NCBI GenBank assembly: GCA_965229335.1
Contig: OZ245874.1
Coordinates: forward strand, 1,922,001-1,986,000
Direction of reading: 5' to 3'
DNA: 64,000 nucleotides
From: JAFKFH01 sp017307375
GTDB taxonomy: Bacteria; Pseudomonadota; Alphaproteobacteria; Ferrovibrionales; Ferrovibrionaceae
The translations under genes and the position numbers were made by a program. This document shows, one piece after another, positions 26,594 to 35,324 of this stretch. Position 1 is the first letter of the stretch. Every line of letters starts with the position of its first letter. Under the pieces are notes generated by a model, which saw only the letters and a program-made list of their open reading frames with translations, had not been told where the DNA came from and ran no database searches.

Positions 26594-27640
26594 ATGTATC
26601 AATTCGATGGAACAGTCGACGTGACGACCGGGGGCGTGGCCGAACCGATGATCGATGGGCTGGTCGGGCGGCTGGACCGCGACCTGCCGGTGCCGGTCGG
26701 GGTGCAGCTGCGCGGCCTGCTCGAATACGGCATCGCGCTGGGCGAACTGCCGGTCGGCCAGCGCCTGCCGTCGGTCCGCGCGCTGGCGCAGCGCATGGGC
26801 ATTGCCCCGATGACCGTCGCCTCGGTCTATGCCGAATTGCGCGACTGCGGCTTGCTGGAAGGCCGGCAGGGCGCGGGCACCTACATTGCCGATCGCGGCG
26901 GCCAGGATCGCGGCCGCATGCTGGCGCTGCGCCGCATCCAGCGCAAGATCGACGCACTGCTCGCCGAGGCCGAGGCGCTCGGCCTGGCGCCCAACGACGT
27001 CGCCGCCCAGCTCAATGCGCGGCTGGCGCGCGGGCGGGGCGGGGCCGTCCGGCCGCTGGCGCTGGTGATGGTCGGGCTGTTTCCGGATGCGACGCAGGTC
27101 TATGCCGACTGCATTGCCGCCCAACTCGGCCCGCAGGACCGCATCACGGCGACGACCATCGCCGCGCTGCAGGCCGGCGATTATCCGCCCCGTGCCGATC
27201 TCGTCGTCACGCTGGCCAATCGCCGGGCCGAGGTCGAGGCGCTGTTTCCGCCGGGCATGCCGGTCATCGGCATCAGCTTCATCCCGTCGGAGGAGACGCG
27301 GGGGCGGCTGGCGGCGATCGATCCGGGTGCCAAGCTTGCCATCGTCTCGATGTTTCCCGAATTCCTGGCGCTGATGAAACCGGGCGTGCTGCGCTTCACC
27401 CCGCATGTCGCCGATGTCGAGGTCGGCATGTACAACGATCCCGATCTCGGCGACCTGCTGGCCCGCTGCGACGTGCTGGTCTATGCGACCGGCGCCGAAT
27501 CGCTGCTGGCCCGCCTGCCGCCGGGTCGCCAGGCCCTCGAATATCGCCATGTTCCCGATCCCAACGCCATCCGCGCCGAACTGCTGCCGGCGGTCGAGCG
27601 CGTGCGGGCCACCTTGCCTGTCCAGGAGGAAAAACCTTGA
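26594..27640 (+). CDS. GntR-family regulator with a C-terminal effector domain
   Basis: A 348-residue regulator. The GntR winged helix lies near residues 35-105 ('GIALGELPVGQRLPSVRALAQRMGIAPMTVASVYAELRDCGLLEGRQGAGTYI'). The C-terminal about 200 residues ('PLALVMVGLFPDATQVYADCIAAQLG', 'RADLVVTLANRRAEVEALFP') look like a periplasmic-binding-like ligand domain rather than UTRA, FadR or aminotransferase types. It diverges from the importer operon and heads the hydrolase operon, so it probably senses their substrate. Its stop overlaps the TTG start of the next gene. Confidence 0.85.
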   Translation: MYQFDGTVDVTTGGVAEPMIDGLVGRLDRDLPVPVGVQLRGLLEYGIALGELPVGQRLPSVRALAQRMGIAPMTVASVYAELRDCGLLEGRQGAGTYIADRGGQDRGRMLALRRIQRKIDALLAEAEALGLAPNDVAAQLNARLARGRGGAVRPLALVMVGLFPDATQVYADCIAAQLGPQDRITATTIAALQAGDYPPRADLVVTLANRRAEVEALFPPGMPVIGISFIPSEETRGRLAAIDPGAKLAIVSMFPEFLALMKPGVLRFTPHVADVEVGMYNDPDLGDLLARCDVLVYATGAESLLARLPPGRQALEYRHVPDPNAIRAELLPAVERVRATLPVQEEKP

Positions 27641-28338
27641 GAATTTCGGCTGCCAACTGGTCGATGGTCGAAGACTACCTGAAACACGACGACCGTGCCG
27701 TCCTGCCGCTCGGCTCGACCGAGCAGCATGCGCATCTGAGCCTGTCGGTCGATTCGATCCTGTCGGAGAAGGTCGCGGCCGACGCGGCCGAGCCGCTGGG
27801 CGTGCCGGTCTTCCCGGCGCTGGCCTACGGCATCACGCCCTACTACATGGCCTTTCCCGGCACGCTGTCGCTGCGCGCCGCGACCTACATGGCGGTGGTG
27901 CGCGACCTGCTGGACAGCCTCCATCGCACCGGTTTCCGCCGGGTGCTGATCGTCAACGGCCATGGCGGCAACAGCCCGGTCCAGCCGGTGACGATGGAAT
28001 GGATGACCGACCATCCCGGCACCCGCGTGCGTTTCCACAACTGGTGGAATGCCCCGCGGACCTGGGAAAAGGTCAAGTCGATCGACCCGGTCGCCAGCCA
28101 CGCCTCGTGGATGGAGAACTTCCCCTGGACCCGCCTGCCCGGCGTGGTGCAGCCGACCCAGCGCAAGCCCTACGTGCCGTTCGACAAGATCAAGGACCGC
28201 GGGCCGGAAGGCGTGCGCGAACTGGTCGGCGACGGCAATTACGGCGGCCTGTACGAACGTCCCGACGACGAGATGCTGGCGTTGTGGCAGGTCGCCGTCG
28301 AGGAAACGCGCGAGCTGATCGCGGGAGAGTGGGAATGA
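27637..28338 (+). CDS. Creatininase family amidohydrolase
   Basis: A 233-residue metal-dependent amidohydrolase. 'LPLGSTEQHAHLSLSVDSI' near residue 24 and 'IVNGHGGNSPVQ' near 109 hold the Glu, His and Asp metal ligands of creatininase and FAPy-deformylase-like enzymes. It starts with TTG 27637, with GGAGG upstream, overlapping the GntR stop (TTGA). Family members open cyclic or linear amides, which fits its place in an operon rich in amide hydrolases. Confidence 0.9.
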   Translation: MRISAANWSMVEDYLKHDDRAVLPLGSTEQHAHLSLSVDSILSEKVAADAAEPLGVPVFPALAYGITPYYMAFPGTLSLRAATYMAVVRDLLDSLHRTGFRRVLIVNGHGGNSPVQPVTMEWMTDHPGTRVRFHNWWNAPRTWEKVKSIDPVASHASWMENFPWTRLPGVVQPTQRKPYVPFDKIKDRGPEGVRELVGDGNYGGLYERPDDEMLALWQVAVEETRELIAGEWE

Positions 28339-29378
28339 GCGACCGGCCGATCCTGATCTGGGGCGCCGGGGCGATCGGCGCCACGCTGGGCGCCTATTTC
28401 GCCCGGGCCGGCGAGGATGTGCTACTGGTCGATATCGTGGCCGAGCATGTGGCGGCGATGAACGAGGGTGGCATTGCCATCGAAGGCCCGGTCGAGGCCT
28501 TCACCCAGGCCGTCCGCGCGACGACGCCCGACCAGGTCGAGGGGCTCTACGACCGGGTCATCCTGGCGGTCAAGGCCCATCATACCGAAGGCGCGATGCG
28601 CAGCCTGATGCCGCATCTGGCGCCCGGCGGGTTCGTGCTGTCGGCCCAGAACGGCCTGAACGAAATCACCATCGGCGAGATGATCGGGCCGGAGCGCACG
28701 ATCGGCTGCTTCGTCAATTTCGGCGCCGACTGGCTGGCCCCGGGGCGCATCCTGTTCGGCAATCGCGCGGCGGTCGCCGTCGGCGAACTCGACGGCCGCA
28801 CGACGCCGCGGGTGGCCGAGATGCATCGCCTGCTGTCGATCTTCGAGCCGAAGGCGGTGCTGACCGACAACATCTGGGGCTATCTCTGGGGCAAGCTCGG
28901 CTATGGCGCGATCCTGTTCGCCACCGCGCTGACCAACGGGTCGATGACCGAGAACCTGGAAAGCGCCCGCCATTTCCCGGTGTTCGACCGGCTGGGGCGC
29001 GAGGTGATGGCGGTGGCGGCGGCGCGCGGCATGCGCCCGCTGGGGTTCAATGGCTTCGATCCCCAGGCCTTCATGCCCGGCGCGCCCGAGGCCGCGTCGC
29101 GCCGCTCGGTCGCCGACATGGCCGAGCACAACCGCCATACCGCCAAGACCCATTCCGGCATCTGGCGCGACCTGGCGGTGCGCAAGCGCAAGACCGAGGT
29201 CGATGCCCAGATCGCGCCGATCTCGACGCTGGGCGCGGCCGTCGGCATCCCGACGCCGGTCATCGACCGGCTGGTCGCCCTGATCCACGACATCGAGGAC
29301 GGGCGCCGGCCGCAATCCTGGGAAACCCTCGACCTTCTGTTGGACGCATGCAGCACGATTTCACCGACCGCCGCGTAA
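28335..29378 (+). CDS. Ketopantoate reductase (ApbA/PanE) family protein
   Basis: A 347-residue NADP-dependent 2-oxoacid reductase-like protein. N-terminal 'ILIWGAGAIGATLGAYFARAGEDVLLVD' is the Rossmann motif; 'VILAVKAHHTEGAMRSLMPHLAPGG', 'SAQNGLNE' and the Lys in 'YLWGKLGYGAILFATALTNG' follow the family. As it sits in a catabolic operon, it more likely reduces or oxidises an operon intermediate than makes pantoate. ATG overlaps the upstream stop by 4 bases and its end overlaps the next gene by 31. Confidence 0.87.
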   Translation: MSDRPILIWGAGAIGATLGAYFARAGEDVLLVDIVAEHVAAMNEGGIAIEGPVEAFTQAVRATTPDQVEGLYDRVILAVKAHHTEGAMRSLMPHLAPGGFVLSAQNGLNEITIGEMIGPERTIGCFVNFGADWLAPGRILFGNRAAVAVGELDGRTTPRVAEMHRLLSIFEPKAVLTDNIWGYLWGKLGYGAILFATALTNGSMTENLESARHFPVFDRLGREVMAVAAARGMRPLGFNGFDPQAFMPGAPEAASRRSVADMAEHNRHTAKTHSGIWRDLAVRKRKTEVDAQIAPISTLGAAVGIPTPVIDRLVALIHDIEDGRRPQSWETLDLLLDACSTISPTAA

Positions 29379-30085
29379 TCGTCACCGGCGCGGCCCAGGG
29401 CATCGGCCGGGCGATCGTCGCCCGCTTCGCCGCCGCCGGGGCCCGCGTCCATGCCCTGGATCGCGATGCCGAGGGGCTGCGCGAGGCCGCGGGGGCGGCG
29501 GACACGGCGGCGCTGGACCTGGCCGACCGCGCGGCGGTGCAGGCGGCAATCGCCGCGATCGGCCCCGTCGATATTCTCGTGACCGCGGCGGGCGGCGTGC
29601 GCGGGCAGCAGCCCCGGCCGATCGAGGACATCGACGAGTCGGCATGGCACCAGCTGTTCCAGGCCAACGCCGACAGCGCCTTCTGGTGCGCCCAGGCCGT
29701 GGCCCCCGGCATGAAGGCGCAAGGCCGCGGCCGCATCGTCACCATCTCGTCCGGGGCGGGGCTGCGCCCCAGCCTGACCGGGATCCAGGCCTATGCCGCG
29801 TCCAAGCACGCCCTGGTCGGGCTGACCCGGCAACTGGCCTGGGAACTCGGGCCCCACGGCATCACGGTGAATTCGGTCGCCCCCGGTTTCGTCCTGTCGA
29901 ACCCGGCGACCGAACGCCAGTGGCAGGGTTATGGCCCCGAGGGTCAGGCACGGCTGGTGGAATCGATCCATACCCGGCGGCTCGGCACCCCCGACGATAT
30001 CGCCCATGCCGTGCTTTTCCTGGCCGCCGACGAGTCGTCGTGGATTTCGGGCCAGGTACTTTCCGTCGATGGCGGCCGCAGCTGA
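29348..30085 (+). CDS. SDR family oxidoreductase
   Basis: A 245-residue short-chain dehydrogenase: 'VIVTGAAQGIGRAIVARFAAAGARVHALD', 'ILVTAAGG' in place of the usual NNAG, Ser in 'IVTISSGAG', 'YAASKHALVGLTRQLAWEL' and 'VNSVAPGFV'. It begins inside the end of the reductase gene, indicating tight coupling. The compound oxidised is presumably an intermediate of the pathway encoded around it. Confidence 0.88.
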   Translation: MQHDFTDRRVIVTGAAQGIGRAIVARFAAAGARVHALDRDAEGLREAAGAADTAALDLADRAAVQAAIAAIGPVDILVTAAGGVRGQQPRPIEDIDESAWHQLFQANADSAFWCAQAVAPGMKAQGRGRIVTISSGAGLRPSLTGIQAYAASKHALVGLTRQLAWELGPHGITVNSVAPGFVLSNPATERQWQGYGPEGQARLVESIHTRRLGTPDDIAHAVLFLAADESSWISGQVLSVDGGRS

Positions 30086-30097
30086 GAGGACTGTGAC

Positions 30098-30994
30098 ATG
30101 AACGCTGATCTGCCCCCGCATGAATGGCCCGAGGCGCGCTGGCGCGCGGCCGTCGATCAGGTCCGGGCCGGCCGCAACCTGAAGCCGGCGCAGTGGAAGA
30201 ACGGCGCCCGCTGCGCCATGGCCCTGTCGTTCGACAGCGACCATGAAACCAACGAACTGCGCGACGGCGGCAAGTCGATCGGCCGCATGTCCTGGGGGCA
30301 GTACGGGCCGCGCCAGGGCATTCCCCGCATCCTCAAGGCGCTCGACCGCTACGGTGCCAAGGCCAGCTTCTACGTGCCCGCCGTTTCCGCGCTGCTCTAC
30401 CCCGACGAACAGCGGCGGCTGGTTGCCGAAGGGCACGAGATCGGCATCCATGGCTGGATCCACGAGCTGAACAGCCAGCTGCCTTACGAGATCGAGCGCG
30501 ACCTGATGTTCCGTGCGGCCGACACGCTGGAACAGGTCTCGGGCCAGCGCCCGGTCGGGCTGCGCACCCCGTCATGGGATTTCAGCCCGTCGACGCTGCG
30601 GATCGAGCGCGAGCTGGGCCTGCTCTACGATTCCTCGCTGATGGCCGACGACGATCCCTACGAGCTGGTCGAGGCGGGCACGCCTACCGGCATCGTCGAG
30701 CTGCCGGTCGAATGGATCCGCGACGATGCGGTCTATTTCAACATGAACCGCTTCGCCGCGCTGCGCCCCTACACCCCGCCCGAAGCCGTCTTCGACATCT
30801 TCCGGCGCGAATTCGAGGCGGCCTACGAGGAAGGTGGCCTGTTCCTGCTGACCATGCACCCGCATGTCATCGGCTATCGCAGCCGCATCTGGATCCTGGA
30901 GGCGCTGCTCGACCTCGCCGCGAACCTGCCCGATGTCTGGATCGCGACCCATGCCGAGATCGCGGCCTTCGTGAAGGCGGAAGCCGGGCTGTGA
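30098..30994 (+). CDS. Polysaccharide deacetylase family protein (PuuE/HpPgdA-like)
   Basis: A 298-residue NodB-fold hydrolase. The metal-binding first motif is 'ALSFDSDHETNEL' near residue 45 and the second 'HEIGIHGWIHE' near 113; 'GLRTPSWDFSPSTLRI' and 'LTMHPHVIGYRSRI' complete the site. This cytosolic subgroup (allantoinase PuuE, imidase-like HpPgdA) cleaves cyclic imides or ureides rather than polysaccharides, which suits the hydrolase-rich operon. No signal peptide. A better-defined substrate cannot be given. Confidence 0.86.
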   Translation: MNADLPPHEWPEARWRAAVDQVRAGRNLKPAQWKNGARCAMALSFDSDHETNELRDGGKSIGRMSWGQYGPRQGIPRILKALDRYGAKASFYVPAVSALLYPDEQRRLVAEGHEIGIHGWIHELNSQLPYEIERDLMFRAADTLEQVSGQRPVGLRTPSWDFSPSTLRIERELGLLYDSSLMADDDPYELVEAGTPTGIVELPVEWIRDDAVYFNMNRFAALRPYTPPEAVFDIFRREFEAAYEEGGLFLLTMHPHVIGYRSRIWILEALLDLAANLPDVWIATHAEIAAFVKAEAGL

Positions 30995-32016
30995 TCCGGG
31001 CCCGCCAGGCAGGCCTGGCCTGCGGCCGGCTGAAACCCGGCCCCGGCAACCGGATCACCGACGTGCCGGGGGTGGCCGTCGGCCATCTGACCCGCGCTGC
31101 CGGCGCGATCCAGACCGGCGTGACGGCCATCCTGCCGCATGGCGGCAATCTCTATCGCGACAAGCCGGTCGCGGCCGCGGCGGTAATCAACGGTTTCGGC
31201 AAGAGCGTCGGTCTGCTGCAGATCGACGAACTGGGTACGCTGGAAACGCCGATCCTGCTGACCAACACGCTGTCGGTCGCGACCTGCGCCACCGCGCTGA
31301 TCCGCCGGGCGATCGCCGCCAATCCGGATATCGGCCGCGCCACCGCGACGGTCAATCCGGTCGTCCTGGAATGCAATGACGGGCATCTGAACGATATCCA
31401 GGCGCTGGCGCTGACCGAGGCCGATGCCGTCGCCGCGTTGGAGGCGGCAAGCCCGGACTTTGCCGTGGGGGCGATCGGTGCGGGCCGGGGGATGAGCGCC
31501 TTCGGCTTCAAGGGCGGCATCGGCTCGGCGTCGCGCCGGCTGAAGCTCGACGGCGCGGCCTGCCATCTCGGGGTGTTGGTGCTTGCCAATTTCGGCCGGG
31601 CCGGCGACCTCACTCTGCCGGACGGCCGGCGGCTGGCGCCGCCTTCGGCGGCCGAGGCCGAACGCGGCTCGGTCATCGTCGTCGCGGCGACCGATGCGCC
31701 GCTCGATCATCGCCAGCTTTCCCGCGTGCTGCGGCGCGCCGGTGTCGGCCTCGCCCGTCTCGGCGCCTTCTGGGGTCACGGCAGCGGCGACATCGCCATC
31801 GGCTTCACCACCGCCAACCGCGTCGACCACGACGAGTGCCGCGACATCGTGCCGATGGCCGCGCTGAACGAGCGACGCATCGACCTCCTGTTCGAGGCGA
31901 TGGCCGAGGCGACGCAGGAAGCCGTGCTCGACGCGCTGGTCGCCGCCACCCCGGTCGTCGGCCGCGACGGCCATACCCGCCCCTGTCTTGTCGATTGTCT
32001 GGAGGTCGCGACATGA
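30991..32016 (+). CDS. P1 family peptidase (DmpA/BapA-like)
   Basis: A 341-residue Ntn-type aminopeptidase or amidase of family P1, which self-cleaves before a catalytic Ser. 'ITDVPGVAVGHLTRAAGAIQTGVTAILPHGGNLYRDKPVAAAAVINGFGKSVGLLQIDELGTLETPILLTNTLSV' is the N-terminal half; the likely cleavage region is 'GAFWGHGSGDIAIGFTTAN' near residue 260. The start is GTG 30991, overlapping the previous stop (GTGA). DmpA relatives release D- or beta-amino acids from peptides. Confidence 0.88.
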   Translation: MIRARQAGLACGRLKPGPGNRITDVPGVAVGHLTRAAGAIQTGVTAILPHGGNLYRDKPVAAAAVINGFGKSVGLLQIDELGTLETPILLTNTLSVATCATALIRRAIAANPDIGRATATVNPVVLECNDGHLNDIQALALTEADAVAALEAASPDFAVGAIGAGRGMSAFGFKGGIGSASRRLKLDGAACHLGVLVLANFGRAGDLTLPDGRRLAPPSAAEAERGSVIVVAATDAPLDHRQLSRVLRRAGVGLARLGAFWGHGSGDIAIGFTTANRVDHDECRDIVPMAALNERRIDLLFEAMAEATQEAVLDALVAATPVVGRDGHTRPCLVDCLEVAT

Positions 32017-32954
32017 GCGACAAATTCACCCTTGCCGTCCATGGCGGCGCCGGCACCATCGATCCCGCGGCGCTGACGCCCGAGCGCCGCGCCGCCTACC
32101 GCGCCGGGCTCGCCCGTGCCCTGACGGTCGGCCATGCGGTGCTGGCCGACGGCGGTGCCGCGCTCGACGCGGTGACCGCGGCGGTCTGCGCGCTGGAGGA
32201 CGAACCCTTGTTCAACGCCGGACGTGGTGCGGTCTACACCTCGGCCGGCCGGCAGGAGATGGATGCCGCCATCATGGACGGCCGCGATCGCCGCGCCGGG
32301 GCCGTGGCCGGCATCTTCGGGCCGAAGAACCCGATCCGTGCCGCCCGGGCGGTGATGGAGCTGAGCGAGCACGTGCTGCTGCTGGGCGAAGGGGCGCTGG
32401 CGGTCGCCCGCCAGGCCGGGCTCGAGTTCGCCGACCGCGACTACTTCTTCACCGAGGCGCGCTGGCAGGCATTGCAGGAAACGCTGAAGCAGCGCGCCTC
32501 GGGCGCTGACGACGGCGATCCGGCGCGCAAGCACGGCACGGTGGGGGCGGTCGCACGCGACCGGGCCGGCCACCTCGCCGCCGCGACCTCGACCGGCGGG
32601 ATGACCGCCAAGGCGCCGGGCCGCGTCGGCGACAGCCCGCTGATCGGTGCCGGCACCTTCGCCGACGACGCGACCTGCGCTGTATCCTGCACCGGCCATG
32701 GCGAGATCTTCATCCGCTGGAACGCGGCCGCCGAGATCGCGGCGCGCATGCGCCATCTCGGCGAATCCGTCGGCGTCGCGGCCGAACATGTGGTGATGGC
32801 CGAACTGATGCCGGCTGGCGGGTCCGGCGGCCTCGTTGCCGTCGCGGCCGACGGAAGCGTGGCGCTGCCGTTCAACTCGACCGGCATGTATCGCGGGGTG
32901 ATCGGCGCCGACGGCATCGCCCGGACCGCCATCCACCGCGAGGACCTGGCCTAG
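32013..32954 (+). CDS. Isoaspartyl peptidase / L-asparaginase (Ntn hydrolase)
   Basis: A 313-residue type-2 asparaginase precursor. Self-cleavage before Thr in 'KHGTVGAVARD' gives alpha and beta chains; 'TLAVHGGAGTI', 'LFNAGRGAVYTSAGRQEMDAAIMDG' and 'STGGMTAKAPGRVGDSPLIGAGTFAD' are family motifs. It hydrolyses beta-aspartyl dipeptides and asparagine. Last gene of the six-gene hydrolase operon; its TAG stop directly abuts the convergent transporter's stop in a 12-bp palindrome (32949-32960). Confidence 0.92.
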   Translation: MSDKFTLAVHGGAGTIDPAALTPERRAAYRAGLARALTVGHAVLADGGAALDAVTAAVCALEDEPLFNAGRGAVYTSAGRQEMDAAIMDGRDRRAGAVAGIFGPKNPIRAARAVMELSEHVLLLGEGALAVARQAGLEFADRDYFFTEARWQALQETLKQRASGADDGDPARKHGTVGAVARDRAGHLAAATSTGGMTAKAPGRVGDSPLIGAGTFADDATCAVSCTGHGEIFIRWNAAAEIAARMRHLGESVGVAAEHVVMAELMPAGGSGGLVAVAADGSVALPFNSTGMYRGVIGADGIARTAIHREDLA

Positions 32955-33815
32955 CTAGGCATATTTCTTGGCGCCGGCGACGCAGAGGGCGACGCCGGCC
33001 GCCATCGCCACCAGGGTCCAGCCGACCGGCTCGTGCACCACGGCCGCGGCCAGGGCCAGCGCGAAGAACGGCTGCAGCAGTTGCAACTGGCCGACCGCGG
33101 CGATGCCGCCCTGGGCCAGCCCCGCATACCAGAAGACGAAACCGATCAGCATCGAGAACAGCGAGACATAGGCCAGGCCGGCCCACGCCTGGGGGCCGAT
33201 GCCGGCGAAACTCGGCGGCGCGAAGGCAAGGCCGAGCGGCAGCGACAGCGGCAGGCACAGGACCAGCGCCCAGGAAATGACCTGCCAGCCGCCCAGCCGG
33301 CGGGACAGCCGGGCACCCTCGGCATAGCCCAGCCCGCAGATCGCGACCGCGGCGATCATCAGCCCGTCGCCGGTCAGCGAGCCGCCGGCACCCTGGCCCA
33401 GCGCGAAGCCGCCTACGATGGCCGCGCCGATGCAGGCGAAAATCCAGAACGCCGGCTGCGGCCGCTCGGCGCCGCGCAGTACTGCGAAGATCGCGGTCGC
33501 GAGCGGCAACAGGCCGATGAAGATCGTGGCATGGGCCGACGTGACATGCTGCAGCGCCAGGGCAGTCAGCAGCGGAAACCCGACGACGACGCCCAGTGCC
33601 GTCACTGCCAGGGCGACGAGATCGGCCCGGCCGGGCACACGCTGGCGCGTGGTCAGCAGCAGGCCGAGGCCGAGCAGTCCGGCAATGGCGGCGCGCGCGA
33701 CGGTCAGGAACAACGGATCGAAATCGATCACCGCCAGTCGGGTCGCCGGCAGCGAGCCGGAAAAGATCAGGACACCAAGAAAGCCGTTCAGCCAGCCGAG
33801 CGTGCTGCGATCCAT
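32955..33815 (-). CDS. EamA/DMT-family transporter
   Basis: A 286-residue inner-membrane protein with ten predicted helices in two EamA repeats ('LNGFLGVLIFSGSLPATRLAVIDFDPLFLTVARAAIAGLLGLGLLL' and 'DGLMIAAVAICGLGYAEGARLSRRLGGWQVISWALVLCL'). It probably exports an amino acid or metabolite. It diverges from a MocR-type regulator, the usual arrangement for a regulated DMT exporter. Confidence 0.88.
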   Translation of the reverse strand: MDRSTLGWLNGFLGVLIFSGSLPATRLAVIDFDPLFLTVARAAIAGLLGLGLLLTTRQRVPGRADLVALAVTALGVVVGFPLLTALALQHVTSAHATIFIGLLPLATAIFAVLRGAERPQPAFWIFACIGAAIVGGFALGQGAGGSLTGDGLMIAAVAICGLGYAEGARLSRRLGGWQVISWALVLCLPLSLPLGLAFAPPSFAGIGPQAWAGLAYVSLFSMLIGFVFWYAGLAQGGIAAVGQLQLLQPFFALALAAAVVHEPVGWTLVAMAAGVALCVAGAKKYA

Positions 33816-33923
33816 CGGGCTACCTCCATCGACCGGCGCAATCTCGCAAGGTCGAGGCTGGTGCGGCCAGGGTCGGTTCGGGTATGATCCGGATGGACTG
33901 TACTGCTACTGTCTCCGGTACAC

Positions 33924-35324
33924 ATGCTCGACATCGACCTGCCGCCTGTGGGGGGCCCGACCCTCGTTTCCCGCGTGATGGAGGCCCTGCGCCGGCGCAT
34001 CGCGACGCGCGAGCTGGGGCCGGGTGCGCGCCTGCCCTCGATCCGCCGGGCGGCGGAAAGCTTCGGCGTCTCCAAGTCGACCATCGTCGAGGCGTTCGAC
34101 CGGCTGGTCGCCGAGGGCGCGATCCTGTCGCGGCCGGGATCCGGGTTCTATGTGGCCGGCGGCGGACGGGCCCTGACCCTGGCCGAGGTTGGGCCGCGCC
34201 TCGACCGGGCGATCGATCCGCTGTGGATCATGCGCCAGTCGCTCGACGTCGGGCCGACGACGCTGGTGCCCGGCTGTGGCTGGCTGCCGGAAAGCTGGTT
34301 GCCGGTCGACGGCATTCGCAAGGCGCTGCGCAGCCTGGCGCGGGACGAGGCGGCCGGCCTGGTCGGCTACGGCCATCCCCGGGGCTTCGCGGCGCTGCGC
34401 CTGCAACTGGCCCGCCGGCTGGCCGAACGTGGCATCGAGGCACCGGCCGACCAGGTCCTGCTGACCGACAGCGGCAGCCAGGCGATCGACCTGATCTGCC
34501 GCTTCCTGCTCGAACCCGGCGACAAGGTGCTGGTCGACGATCCCTGCTACTTCAACTTCCAGGCGGTGCTGCGCGCCCATCGCGTCGAGGCGATCGGGGT
34601 GCCCTACACACCATCGGGTCCCGATCTCGCCGCCTTCGCCCAGGCGGCGGCGACCCATCGTCCGCGCCTCTATTTGACCAACGCGGCGCTGCATAACCCG
34701 ACTGGCGCGAGCCTGGCCCCGGCCACGGCCCATCGGCTGCTGAAACTGGCCGAGGCCCACGACCTCATCATCGTCGAGGACGACATCTTCGCGGATTTCG
34801 AGCTGGAGCCGGGGCCGCGTCTGGCCGCCTTCGACGGCCTGGATCGCGTTCTGCATATCGGCAGTTTTTCGAAGACCCTGTCGGCGGCGGTGCGCTGCGG
34901 CTTTATCGCGGCCCGACCCGACTGGATCGAAGGCCTGACCGACCTGAAGCTCGCGACCACCTTCGGCAACGGCGATCTGTCGGCGCAACTGGTCCACCGG
35001 CTGCTGACCGACGGCAGCTATCGCCGCCACGTCGAAGGGCTTCGTGCCCGGCTGGGCCAGACGATGGGGGTGGTCGGGCGCCGGCTGAAGGCGATGGGGC
35101 TGGAGCCGTGGATCGAACCGCGCGGCGGCATGTTCCTGTGGATGCGCCTGCCCGACGGGCTCGATTCGGCGGCGGTCTCGCAGCGCGCGCTGGAGCGCGG
35201 CGTGGTGCTGGCGCCCGGCAACGTCTTCAGCGTGTCGCGTGGCGCCGCGTCCTTTCTGCGCTTCAACGTTGCCCAGACCAACCTGCCGCCGGTCTACGAG
35301 GCGCTGCGCGCCAGCCTCACATGA
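33924..35324 (+). CDS. MocR-type regulator (GntR HTH fused to aminotransferase)
   Basis: A 466-residue fusion: GntR winged helix at about residues 15-80 ('RRRIATRELGPGARLPSIRRAAESFGVSKSTIVEAFDRLV') and a fold-type I aminotransferase domain at about 110-460 with 'NPTGASL', 'VEDDIFADFE' and PLP Lys in 'GSFSKTLSAAVRCGF'. MocR proteins use PLP-bound amino compounds as effectors. The divergent EamA transporter (stop-to-start gap 33816-33923) is its probable target. Its end overlaps the convergent QuiC-like gene by 8 bases. Confidence 0.93.
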   Translation: MLDIDLPPVGGPTLVSRVMEALRRRIATRELGPGARLPSIRRAAESFGVSKSTIVEAFDRLVAEGAILSRPGSGFYVAGGGRALTLAEVGPRLDRAIDPLWIMRQSLDVGPTTLVPGCGWLPESWLPVDGIRKALRSLARDEAAGLVGYGHPRGFAALRLQLARRLAERGIEAPADQVLLTDSGSQAIDLICRFLLEPGDKVLVDDPCYFNFQAVLRAHRVEAIGVPYTPSGPDLAAFAQAAATHRPRLYLTNAALHNPTGASLAPATAHRLLKLAEAHDLIIVEDDIFADFELEPGPRLAAFDGLDRVLHIGSFSKTLSAAVRCGFIAARPDWIEGLTDLKLATTFGNGDLSAQLVHRLLTDGSYRRHVEGLRARLGQTMGVVGRRLKAMGLEPWIEPRGGMFLWMRLPDGLDSAAVSQRALERGVVLAPGNVFSVSRGAASFLRFNVAQTNLPPVYEALRASLT

